Of a stretch of DNA of 64,000 nucleotides, positions 47,719 to 55,388 are shown in pieces. Under the pieces are notes generated by a model. It had not been told where the DNA came from. It saw nothing but the letters and a program-made list of their open reading frames with translations, and ran no database searches. The stretch is from Marinihelvus sp942491555 (GTDB lineage: Bacteria > Pseudomonadota > Gammaproteobacteria > Xanthomonadales > SZUA-36): assembly GCA_942491555.1 (NCBI GenBank), contig CALOBN010000001.1:186001-250000 (forward strand), read 5' to 3'. Numbering within the stretch: the first letter of the stretch is position 1; every line of letters begins with the position of its first letter. The position numbers were made by a program, and so were the translations under genes.

Positions 47719-48275
47719 CTGAATACAAAGGACACCCTGACCCCCAATCCTTGCTCGACCGCTCACGGGTGCTGTTTGATCGCGAAGCCGTCGAAGCCGC
47801 GGTAGACCGGCTGGCGGACGCGGTTAACAGCCACTACGGCGATCAGCCGATTGTGTTGGTGGGTGTTATGACCGGTGCCATTTTGCCCATGGCCTGGCTG
47901 GCGACGCGTCTGCGCATGCCGCTGGAGATGGATTTCGTCCATGCGACCCGCTATCGAGGCGGTATTCACGGACATGAACTGGAATACCGGGTTCCGCCCC
48001 GTTTCGATATGCAGGGTCGGCATGTGCTGATCATTGATGATATTTTCGACGAGGGAAACACCCTGGCGGCGATCAAGGGTTCCGTGGAAAAACGCGGCGC
48101 CGCCAGCGTCAAACTCGCCGTGCTGGTGCGTAAAGACCATGACCGGGGTCTACCCCGCGACTACATTGATTTTTGGGGGATGGATGTGCCCGATGTTTAC
48201 GTCTACGGCTGCGGCATGGACGCCTATGAAGAATGGCGCCATCTCGATTGCATCATGGCATTGGAAGAATCCTGA
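47709..48275 (+). CDS. hpt: Hypoxanthine-guanine phosphoribosyltransferase family
   Basis: A 188-residue purine salvage enzyme that joins hypoxanthine or guanine to PRPP. The PRPP loop is HVLIIDDIFDEGNTLAAIK near 112, and GVMTGAILPMAWLATRL near 51 is the first loop. VPDVYVYGCGMDAYEEWRHL near 160 matches the C-terminal purine site. The start lies 10 bases inside nagZ, with GGAG upstream; a longer reading from 47664 is less likely. Confidence 0.9.
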   Translation: MGLTEYKGHPDPQSLLDRSRVLFDREAVEAAVDRLADAVNSHYGDQPIVLVGVMTGAILPMAWLATRLRMPLEMDFVHATRYRGGIHGHELEYRVPPRFDMQGRHVLIIDDIFDEGNTLAAIKGSVEKRGAASVKLAVLVRKDHDRGLPRDYIDFWGMDVPDVYVYGCGMDAYEEWRHLDCIMALEES

Positions 48276-48316
48276 GCAGCGGTCCATCAGATGATTGATA
48301 AAAAGATGGAGTCCTT

Positions 48317-50350
48317 GTGAGTACGAACGCCTATCCCAGGCTCCTGGAGCCGCTCGATCTCGGTTTTACCGTCCTGCGCAACCGGGTCCTCATGGGCTCG
48401 ATGCACACCGGGCTGGAGGATCGGGCGAAAAACTTTCCGCGCCTCGCGGCCTATTTCCAGGAGCGTGCCGAAGGCGGTGTGGGACTGATGGTGACCGGTG
48501 GCATGGCGCCAACTTTACGTGGCTGGCTCGCCCCGCTGGCCTCCAGCATGGTGAGCCGGCATCAGTTGGCAAGACACCGCCTGGTAACCAATGCAGTGCA
48601 TGAGTCCGATGGCAAAATCTGCATGCAGATTCTGCACGCCGGCCGCTATGGCTATCATCCGTTTGTTGTTTCCGCCTCTGATCGCAAGTCGCCGATATCA
48701 CCCTTCAAACCAAAAGCACTCAGTGCGCGCGGTGTGGAGCGTGAGATCCGCGGCTTTGTGCGCGCCGCCAGGCTGGCGCGGGAGGCTGGTTATGACGGCG
48801 TTGAGGTAATGGGATCAGAAGGCTATCTGATCAACCAGTTCACCACGGAGCACGTTAACAACCGTGTTGATAACTGGGGTGGAAATACTGAAAAACGCTA
48901 CCGGATAGCCGAGGAAATTGTGGCGCGTGTGCGCGAGGCGACCGGGCCGGACTTCATTATTATTTACCGCCTGTCCATGCTTGACCTGTTGCCGGATGGT
49001 AATCGCTGGGACGAGGTCGTGGCCCAGGCGCGGGCGGTAGAAGCAGCAGGCGCCACGATTATCAACACGGGCATTGGCTGGCACGAAGCGCGTATTCCGA
49101 CCATCGCCACCATGGTGCCGCGCGGTGCATTTACCTTTGTATCGGCGCGCCTGCGCCCCGAGGTAAGCGTTCCCCTGGTGACCACAAACCGCATCAATAC
49201 ACCGGAAGTGGCCGAGGCGGCACTGGCCCGCGGCGATGCCGACCTGGTGTCCATGGCTCGCCCCTTGCTGGCTGATCCCGAATTTGTGGTCAAGGCAGCG
49301 CGCAATGAAGCGCATCGAATCAATACCTGTATCGCCTGCAACCAGGCATGCCTGGACCACACGTTTAAAAACCAGATTGCCAGTTGCCTGGTTAATCCCC
49401 GCGCCTGTTTCGAAACCGAACTCAATTTCCCGCCGGCCAGGACGATAAAAAAAGTCGCCGTGGTGGGTGCCGGCCCGGCGGGCCTGGCCTGTGCGACGCT
49501 GGCGGCGGAACGCGGACATCGGGTCACGTTATTTGACCTGGCGGATGATATCGGTGGTCAATTCAATATGGCGCGCAAGGTGCCGGGCAAGGAAGAATTT
49601 AACGAGACAATTCGCTATTTCCGGCAAAGACTGACCGATACCGGTGTGAAATTGATGCTCGGGACCTATGTCAATGCCGGGATGCTGGAGGAATTCGATG
49701 AACGGGTCATTGCGACCGGTGTTACGCCCAGGACGCCAGCCATCGAGGGCATCGATCACCCGAGTGTCCTGAGTTATCTCGAGGTCCTCCGGGACGGTGC
49801 ACCTGTGGGTGAACGGGTGGCGATTGTCGGTGCCGGCGGGATTGGTTTTGATGTTGCTGAATACCTGGCGCACGATCATGAGCAGCCTTCGCCAAGCCTG
49901 TCCATGGATGCTTTTGCCAGGGACTGGGGTATCGACATGACCCTGCAGGCCCGCGGCGGTGTAGCGGGCGTAGCGCCGCAGCCCTTCCAGGCTGTGCGTC
50001 AGCTCACCTTGTTGCAACGCAAGGACAGCAAGCCCGGCAAGAATCTGGGCAAAACCACGGGCTGGGTACACCGCATGAACCTCAAACGCCGCGGTATTGA
50101 GGCCCTGTCGGGCGTGAGCTACCAAAAAATTGACGACCAGGGGCTGCACATCGAGCAAAACGGACAAACCCGCGTGTTGCCGGTGGACAATGTGGTGATC
50201 TGTGCCGGGCAGTTATCCAACCAGGACCTGTTCAAGGAATTGCAGTCCTCAGGTCACCAGGCGCATCTGCTTGGTGGTGCTTTCGAGGCAAGAGAGCTGG
50301 ACGCCAAACACGCCATTCGGCAAGGCGCGGAACTGGCCGCGCGCTTGTAA
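48317..50350 (+). CDS. fadH: NADPH-dependent 2,4-dienoyl-CoA reductase (FadH-like)
   Basis: A 677-residue iron-sulfur flavoenzyme. The N-terminal old-yellow-enzyme barrel (about 1-330) binds FMN. The [4Fe-4S] cysteines are in CIACNQACLDHTF near 337, with a further cysteine in ASCLVNPRACFE. The FAD part starts VAVVGAGPAGLACATLAAERG near 378, with a second Rossmann motif VAIVGAGGIGFDVAEYL near 502. FadH reduces dienoyl-CoA from unsaturated fatty acids. GTG start at 48317 with GGAG before it. Other enoate reductases share this layout. Confidence 0.92.
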   Translation: MSTNAYPRLLEPLDLGFTVLRNRVLMGSMHTGLEDRAKNFPRLAAYFQERAEGGVGLMVTGGMAPTLRGWLAPLASSMVSRHQLARHRLVTNAVHESDGKICMQILHAGRYGYHPFVVSASDRKSPISPFKPKALSARGVEREIRGFVRAARLAREAGYDGVEVMGSEGYLINQFTTEHVNNRVDNWGGNTEKRYRIAEEIVARVREATGPDFIIIYRLSMLDLLPDGNRWDEVVAQARAVEAAGATIINTGIGWHEARIPTIATMVPRGAFTFVSARLRPEVSVPLVTTNRINTPEVAEAALARGDADLVSMARPLLADPEFVVKAARNEAHRINTCIACNQACLDHTFKNQIASCLVNPRACFETELNFPPARTIKKVAVVGAGPAGLACATLAAERGHRVTLFDLADDIGGQFNMARKVPGKEEFNETIRYFRQRLTDTGVKLMLGTYVNAGMLEEFDERVIATGVTPRTPAIEGIDHPSVLSYLEVLRDGAPVGERVAIVGAGGIGFDVAEYLAHDHEQPSPSLSMDAFARDWGIDMTLQARGGVAGVAPQPFQAVRQLTLLQRKDSKPGKNLGKTTGWVHRMNLKRRGIEALSGVSYQKIDDQGLHIEQNGQTRVLPVDNVVICAGQLSNQDLFKELQSSGHQAHLLGGAFEARELDAKHAIRQGAELAARL

Positions 50351-50384
50351 ACACCGGTTATCAGGGTCGTCACCGGTCTGCCAT

Positions 50385-50413
50385 TTGAAGAATATGTAAA
50401 CACGAAATACAAT
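50385..50413 (+). promoter_or_regulatory. Sigma-70 promoter of the winged-helix regulator
   Basis: TTGAAG at 50385-50390 and TACAAT at 50408-50413 are separated by exactly 17 bases, a good sigma-70 match, 44 bases before the ATG. Confidence 0.6.
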
Positions 50414-50456
50414 TCGCACAAGTCTCCGGCTTTCCGGACGGCATTGGGCAGAATAT

Positions 50457-51022
50457 ATGAGTCAATGGACCCTCTTCAGTAATCACGGCCACGTACTGGT
50501 GGTGCTTTCGCGTGACCCGGATGCCCGACTCCGGGATGTCGCACAAGTGGTCGGTATTACCGAGCGTGCGGTTCAGAAAATCGTCCGCGATCTGCAGGAC
50601 GGCGGCATGATCAGCGTGGAAAAGCAGGGCCGCAGAAACCGTTATCACTTACATGGTGATGTTCCGTTGCGCCATGAGCTGGAAGCGCATTGTTCCAGCG
50701 GGGCATTGTTGTCGCTGATCAATGCTGGATCAGCAGGCGGGCTGGTCACCGATCAGACCGCAGAGCCTGTGCGCGACACACAGCAGGATGGGCCAGCTGC
50801 AGAGGTCGCCCCTGTTGTTGAAGCCAGCCCCTTAGCAGCGAAATCCCGAGCCCGACCCCTGAGCCAGAACCAGAACCACCCGAACCAGAACCAGAACCAG
50901 AACCAGAACCCTCAACCGAACGCGAACCGGCTGAAGAGCCTGTCAGCAATGCTCCGGCCCGCAAGCCTCGTCGCAAGAAAACTGCAGACGACGATCCTGC
51001 GGACCAGGGCAGCTTGTTTTAG
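50457..51022 (+). pseudogene. Winged-helix (MarR-like) regulator, frameshifted before its Pro-Glu tail
   Basis: The N-terminal about 90 residues are a clear winged helix: WTLFSNHGHVLVVLSRDPD, then RLRDVAQVVGITERAVQKIV and EKQGRRNRYHLHGDVPLRHE. Read straight through, the frame turns into an Asn/Gln-rich tail that overruns the next gene by 104 bases. From about 50822 the frame one base earlier instead gives a natural-looking tail, PEPEPEPPEPEPEPEPEP then KPRRKK and a stop at 51020-51022, 14 bases before the next gene. So the real product is about 188 residues and needs a -1 shift, or one extra base, between 50822 and 50860. A sequencing slip in CCCC (50828-50831 context) or AAA (50841-50843) is the simplest cause. 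Confidence 0.75.
50864..50908 (+). repeat. Hexanucleotide CCAGAA repeat encoding Pro-Glu pairs
   Basis: Two CCAGAA units (50864-50875), an interrupting CCACCCGAA, then four CCAGAA units (50885-50908). In the -1 frame each unit encodes Pro-Glu. Unit changes would alter tail length but not frame. Confidence 0.85.
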
Positions 51023-51036
51023 TCCGGCGCGCCGAT

Positions 51037-52092
51037 ATGGGCTGGATGATTTATGGCGCCAATGGTTACACCGGCGAACTGATCGCAAGGGAAGCGGTTC
51101 GCCGCGGAATGCGACCCGTGCTGGCGGGCCGGAACCGTGAAGCGATCGAGGCACTGGGGCGTGAGCTGAAACTGGAAACCCGGGTCTTTTCCCTCGATGC
51201 AGACCTTACCGCCGAGTTGTCCTCGCAGGACCTGGTGCTGCATTGCGCCGGTCCATTCTCGGTGACCAGCGCTCCGATGCTCGAAGGCTGCCTGGCGAGT
51301 AAAACCCACTATCTCGACATCACCGGCGAGATCGACGTGTTCGAGCATGCCTGGAAACAGGATGACCGGGGCCGCAAGTCCGACGTGTTGATTTGTCCGG
51401 GTGTGGGTTTTGATGTGGTGCCCACGGATTGTCTTGCCGCCGGCCTGGTGGCCAGGCTGCCGGCCGCGACATCGCTGGTGCTCGCATTTGAAGCTGGTGG
51501 TGGCCCCAGTCGTGGCACAGCGAGAACCAGTATCGAAGGGCTGGGCAAGGGCGGCCGGGTTCGCGAGGGGGGCGTCATTCGCACGGTCCCCAGCGCCTGG
51601 AAGTCGCGTCGTGTGCCGTTTCCTGCGGGTGAACGTACCGCGGTGACCATTCCCTGGGGCGATGTTTTCACGGCCTGGGTATCGACCGGTGTGCCCAATA
51701 TCGAGGTTTACATGTCGATGTCGCCGGCAGCCATCAACAAAATGAAACGTCTTTCGAGCCTGGGGCCGGTGCTTTCCTGGGGCTGGGTACAGCGTTTCTT
51801 GCGTCGCCAGGTCGACCGTCGTATCAGCGGCCCGGACGATGCGCGTCGCGCAGATACCGGCGTCCAGGTCTGGGGCGAGGCCGCCAGCGCGGATGGCCGG
51901 CAGGTTCAGGGGACTCTGACCGGCCCCAATGGTTATGACGTAACGGTAACAGCCAGCCTTGGCATTGTTGCCCGCTTGCTGGAGGGCACGGCCGTGGGTG
52001 GCTTCACAACCCCATCGTTGTTGATGGGTGCGGACTATGCAGCCTCTTTACCCGGCGTGAAAATGAACTGGAGCCAACCGCTCAGCGGCTAA
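51037..52092 (+). CDS. Saccharopine dehydrogenase-like NAD(P)-binding oxidoreductase
   Basis: A 351-residue protein with an N-terminal Rossmann site IYGANGYTGELIAREAVRRG at 5-24 and the LVLHCAGPFSVTSAPM segment near 67, followed by the CPGVGFDVVPTDCLA segment near 113. This pattern is found in the saccharopine-dehydrogenase-like and trans-acting enoyl reductase family. True saccharopine activity is unlikely given the lack of a lysine pathway nearby; the substrate is unknown. It starts 14 bases after the corrected end of the regulator, so the two may form one unit. Its end overlaps yigZ (convergent) by 11 bases. Confidence 0.8.
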   Translation: MGWMIYGANGYTGELIAREAVRRGMRPVLAGRNREAIEALGRELKLETRVFSLDADLTAELSSQDLVLHCAGPFSVTSAPMLEGCLASKTHYLDITGEIDVFEHAWKQDDRGRKSDVLICPGVGFDVVPTDCLAAGLVARLPAATSLVLAFEAGGGPSRGTARTSIEGLGKGGRVREGGVIRTVPSAWKSRRVPFPAGERTAVTIPWGDVFTAWVSTGVPNIEVYMSMSPAAINKMKRLSSLGPVLSWGWVQRFLRRQVDRRISGPDDARRADTGVQVWGEAASADGRQVQGTLTGPNGYDVTVTASLGIVARLLEGTAVGGFTTPSLLMGADYAASLPGVKMNWSQPLSG

Positions 52093-52699
52093 GCCAGAGT
52101 TTGGCCTCGCCGCGACTGAGTTCACGGATCGCGACCCGCAGTGGTTCAATTCGTGCCTGTGGCACCTCCAGATCCAGACGCACACCCTGGTCGTTAAAGG
52201 TTTCGCCGAGTTTCCGCGCACCTTCCCGCTCCATGAGCTGGTGCAGCGGACCAGCCAGCGCAAAATCTGCCACGATTTCACAACGGCGCCAGAGAACTTT
52301 TTCCTTGAACCGTCCTTGATCCAGGCACTGGGCGGCGGCTCCGCCATAAGCGCGGACCAGGCCGCCGACGCCAAGCTTTATGCCACCGAAATAACGTGTA
52401 ACCACAACCATGACGCCGTCCAGATCGCGGCCTTCGAGCACGGCCAGTATCGGTCGGCCCGCAGTTCCGCCGGGTTCACCATCATCATTGAAGCGGTGCC
52501 GGCCATTTATACGCCAGGCCCAGCAGTTATGGTTCGCAGCCGGCTCGGCCACCCGTTCGAAATACGCCAGTGTTTCGGCCTCGTTGGCCACCGGGCTGGC
52601 GTGGGCAATAAAACGGCTGCGTTTGACGACCATTTCCACACTGCACGGGGCGTGTAACTGAAGGCTCATGTGGAGGTCAGCATTATTGGGGGCCGTCAT
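52082..52699 (-). CDS. yigZ: YigZ/IMPACT family protein
   Basis: A 205-residue protein of the UPF0029/IMPACT family. The signature RFNDDGEPGGTAGRPILAVL near 69, VVTRYFGGIKLGVGGLVRAYGG near 98, and a C-terminal DUF1949-type domain are present. Eukaryotic IMPACT regulates translation under stress; the bacterial role is unclear. ATG at 52699 lies 17 bases inside the upstream anti-sigma gene; 52669 is an alternative start. Last gene of a minus-strand unit with the sigma factor. Confidence 0.88.
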   Translation of the reverse strand: MTAPNNADLHMSLQLHAPCSVEMVVKRSRFIAHASPVANEAETLAYFERVAEPAANHNCWAWRINGRHRFNDDGEPGGTAGRPILAVLEGRDLDGVMVVVTRYFGGIKLGVGGLVRAYGGAAAQCLDQGRFKEKVLWRRCEIVADFALAGPLHQLMEREGARKLGETFNDQGVRLDLEVPQARIEPLRVAIRELSRGEAKLWLSR

Positions 52700-53423
52700 C
52701 CGGGTTCAGAAGAGGGTTCAGATCTTCGGGAATAGCCATATCCGGCCACTGTTCCCGTAACCGTGCCAGTTCCCCGGCCGCTTCCTGCACAAGCCCCGCC
52801 TCCTGCAGGCGGCGAATCTCTGCCAGCCATTCTGCCGGGTCGGACTGTGGCGTTTCCATGCGCATGCTCTGCAGCGCATCATCCTGATCTTCAGTCGACC
52901 GTTGTTTCAAGGCCGGTGCCTGCCTGGCCGCCTCATCCTGCACAGCAGAGATGCCCGATGCCTCGTTGCGGGCTTCCGGCGTGGCGCTGATCACCTGGAC
53001 GTCCGCGGCACGCGAGCGGCGCAACTGAATTGTTTCAGCGGGTTCATCGGCAGCCTGTGGTGGCGATGCGGCGGGTGTGGCCTGGGTCGCCGTTGGCATA
53101 GGTGGCGCCTGTTCAGGTACGGGTATGGATTTTGGAGCCGTCGCCGGGAAAGGGGCTTGCTCGCGCATCTGCAACAACAGCGTCAGGCCCAGCACAATCA
53201 CAGCAGTGGTCGTTAGTGCATGGAGCCAGCCAAAACTCCAGGGCCGGCTGCTATGCGGCTTGTCTACAGCAGCGCGCGCACGGTTCAGTATGGCCTGGTC
53301 GATCAGGTCCGGCGGCTCGGTCATGTCTACCGCATCCAGCCGGGCATAGGATGTGCGGATCGCCTGCGAAACCTCGCTGTCGTCTTGCCCCGGCTTTGCC
53401 TCAAAGTCGTCTGATCCGCTCAT
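52683..53423 (-). CDS. Putative anti-sigma factor, single-pass membrane protein
   Basis: A 246-residue protein. The cytoplasmic N-terminus (about 1-68) has a helical PPDLIDQAILNRARAAVD segment, one membrane helix lies at about 69-86, and the outer part is rich in Pro, Ala and Gln with a final helical EWLAEIRRLQEAGLVQEAAG. It overlaps the ECF sigma gene by 4 bases, the usual sigma/anti-sigma arrangement. The zinc-type HxxxCxxC motif is absent. Role inferred from context; direct sequence evidence is weak. Confidence 0.6.
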   Translation of the reverse strand: MSGSDDFEAKPGQDDSEVSQAIRTSYARLDAVDMTEPPDLIDQAILNRARAAVDKPHSSRPWSFGWLHALTTTAVIVLGLTLLLQMREQAPFPATAPKSIPVPEQAPPMPTATQATPAASPPQAADEPAETIQLRRSRAADVQVISATPEARNEASGISAVQDEAARQAPALKQRSTEDQDDALQSMRMETPQSDPAEWLAEIRRLQEAGLVQEAAGELARLREQWPDMAIPEDLNPLLNPDDGPQ

Positions 53424-53950
53424 GACTGCAGCACCTCCTTGAGTTTTCGCGTGGCATAGCGCAATCGGCTTTTCGCAGTTTCAGGGGTGACGCCGGTGGC
53501 GGCGGCAAGCTGCTCCAGGCTCAGGCCGCTTTCCATGCGCAGTAAGAAGGCATCCCGCTGATCCCGGGGCAGGGTGGCAATCGCGCTGCGGAAACGACGT
53601 AGCCTGGCATCTTCATCCATGCTCTCAGCGGGACGATTCGGATTTGGGTCTTCCAGGTCCGGCGGCAGGGCTGCGGTCTCACGCCCGGCCCGGTAATGAT
53701 CCACCAGGTGATTGTGTGCAATCCGAAACAACCACGCCCGGAAGGGGGATTGGTCGCGATAGCGTTTACGGGCGGCAATCACTTTCTCCCAGCAACCCTG
53801 GTACAGGTCATTGGCGGTGGTAGGGTCTGAAACGTGACGCAGGAAATAGCGATAAAGCGATTTTCGATAGCGCGCATAAAGCACTTCGAATGCTGCGACA
53901 TCACCTTTTGCGTAGCTGAGCATAAGCGTCTCGTCACTGTCTTCCTTCAT
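53420..53950 (-). CDS. ECF-family RNA polymerase sigma factor
   Basis: A 176-residue sigma factor. Region 2 spans about 18-85 (AAFEVLYARYRKSLYRYFLR, NDLYQGCWEKVI, FRAWLFRIAHNHLVDHYR) and region 4 about 122-170 (LPRDQRDAFLLRMESGLSLE, ETAKSRLRYATRKLKEVL). It is distinct from RpoE and would read a different regulon. The frame is open to 54115 but the product naturally begins MKEDSDETLM at 53950. Followed by the membrane anti-sigma candidate. Confidence 0.9.
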   Translation of the reverse strand: MKEDSDETLMLSYAKGDVAAFEVLYARYRKSLYRYFLRHVSDPTTANDLYQGCWEKVIAARKRYRDQSPFRAWLFRIAHNHLVDHYRAGRETAALPPDLEDPNPNRPAESMDEDARLRRFRSAIATLPRDQRDAFLLRMESGLSLEQLAAATGVTPETAKSRLRYATRKLKEVLQS

Positions 53951-54044
53951 ATGCGGCAGGCCCGTGGAAAGTCGGTATGCACATGCCCGGCCCCTGCCTG
54001 GTTCACCCGATATCGTGTTAAACGTTGCATCAGCGGAATCGGGG

Positions 54045-55337
54045 TTAATCCTTATCCGGGCTGGAGGGCGCAGCGTTCGGTGTGAGGTCATCGACCACTG
54101 CGCTGAAACGGCCATCCGCCAGGTGGGTAATGATGGTTGTCCCCGGGCTCAGCTGCGCAATGGTGCGCACCGTTGCGCCGCTTGCAGCCTCGACGGTGAC
54201 GCTGTAGCCGCGTTCCAGTGTGGGCAGAGGACTGACCGCATGCAGGGTTCGTGCGAGGGCCGCGAGCCGTTCGCGCCGCCTCGGTAAAAGCTGGTCCAGG
54301 GCGGTGGCAAGCCGTTGCTGTAATGGACGAAGACGTCGGCGCTGTTCAGCCACAAAGCGCTCCGCGGTTGCCTGCAGACGGCGCTCAAGGCCGCACAGCT
54401 GCTCACGCTGTTGGCCCAGGCGTCGCTCAGGGTGCTGACCCTTAAGCCGCTCCATGAGCTCATCGAGGCGCTGTATGCGATTGTGCAGCTGCCCCTGGAC
54501 ACGGCGTGCCAGCTGGTCGCGCATGGCGTCAAACGCTTGCCGCAGCACTGCGATATCCGGCGTCAGCTGTTCGGCTGCCGCCGAAGGCGTCGGGGCACGA
54601 AGGTCTGCAACGAAATCACTGATACTCACATCCGTCTCATGCCCGACTGCCGAGATTACCGGGATTTTCGAAGCGGCAATGGCCCGCGCTACGCTTTCCT
54701 CGTTGAAGGCCCAGAGGTCTTCAAGCGAGCCACCGCCGCGCCCGAGAATGATGGCCTGCGCAATGCCATGGCGGTTGACGGCTTCCAGGGCCCGGCAGAT
54801 GGCCGGCGCTGCGGTATCTCCCTGCACCGGCACCGGGTAGAGCCGCAGCTGCGCGAGCGGCCAGCGTCGTTCGAGAACATGAATAATGTCGCGGATAACC
54901 GCGCCGCTGGGAGAGGTAATCACCGCGATATGGCGTGGTGCGCGCGGCAGGGGTTTGCGTCGCTCAGGTCGAAATAACCCTTCTTTTTCGAGGGTTTGTT
55001 TGAGGGCTTCAAAGGCCGCTCGCAGGCGTCCTTCGCCGGCCATTTCCATGGCGTCTGCAATGAGCTGGTATTCGCCACGCGCTTCGTACAGCCCCAGGCG
55101 GCCACGCAGTTGCACCAACTGTCCGTTTTCGGGTTTGAATGCGAGGCCGCGGGCGTTGCCACGAAACAGTGCGCAACGAATCTGCGCCTGTTCATCTTTC
55201 AGGGTGAAGTACAGGTGGCCTGAGGCGGGCCTGGCCAGATTGCTGATTTCGCCCTCTACCCATAGCTGGGGAAAGCCTGCTTCAAGATGCAGACGAACTT
55301 CGCGGTTCAGTTCACTGGGTGTATAGACGCTGCGCAT
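54045..55337 (-). CDS. xseA: Exodeoxyribonuclease VII large subunit
   Basis: A 430-residue subunit that with XseB degrades single-stranded DNA. The N-terminal OB domain (about 1-100) has LWVEGEISNLARPASGHLYFTLKD, the catalytic domain has RHIAVITSPSGAVIRDI near 130 and ILGRGGGSLEDLWAFNEE near 195, and a long coiled-coil arm covers about 260-375. GTG at 55343 is an alternative start two codons earlier. xseB is not in the window. Confidence 0.95.
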   Translation of the reverse strand: MRSVYTPSELNREVRLHLEAGFPQLWVEGEISNLARPASGHLYFTLKDEQAQIRCALFRGNARGLAFKPENGQLVQLRGRLGLYEARGEYQLIADAMEMAGEGRLRAAFEALKQTLEKEGLFRPERRKPLPRAPRHIAVITSPSGAVIRDIIHVLERRWPLAQLRLYPVPVQGDTAAPAICRALEAVNRHGIAQAIILGRGGGSLEDLWAFNEESVARAIAASKIPVISAVGHETDVSISDFVADLRAPTPSAAAEQLTPDIAVLRQAFDAMRDQLARRVQGQLHNRIQRLDELMERLKGQHPERRLGQQREQLCGLERRLQATAERFVAEQRRRLRPLQQRLATALDQLLPRRRERLAALARTLHAVSPLPTLERGYSVTVEAASGATVRTIAQLSPGTTIITHLADGRFSAVVDDLTPNAAPSSPDKD

Positions 55338-55388
55338 TGTCACGATGATAAACTGGCGCCGCTTGGAAGTCCTGCCAGAGGGTATTTT

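Noticed and set aside
50815..50860. Programmed -1 ribosomal frameshift signal
   Set aside because: No X XXY YYZ heptamer in frame and no strong stem just downstream; an indel is simpler.
50864..50908. CRISPR-like array
   Set aside because: Units are 6 bases without spacers; a coding microsatellite.
50746..50976. Ser-Gly repeat protein on the minus strand
   Set aside because: It is the complement of the CCAGAA repeat; no start signal.
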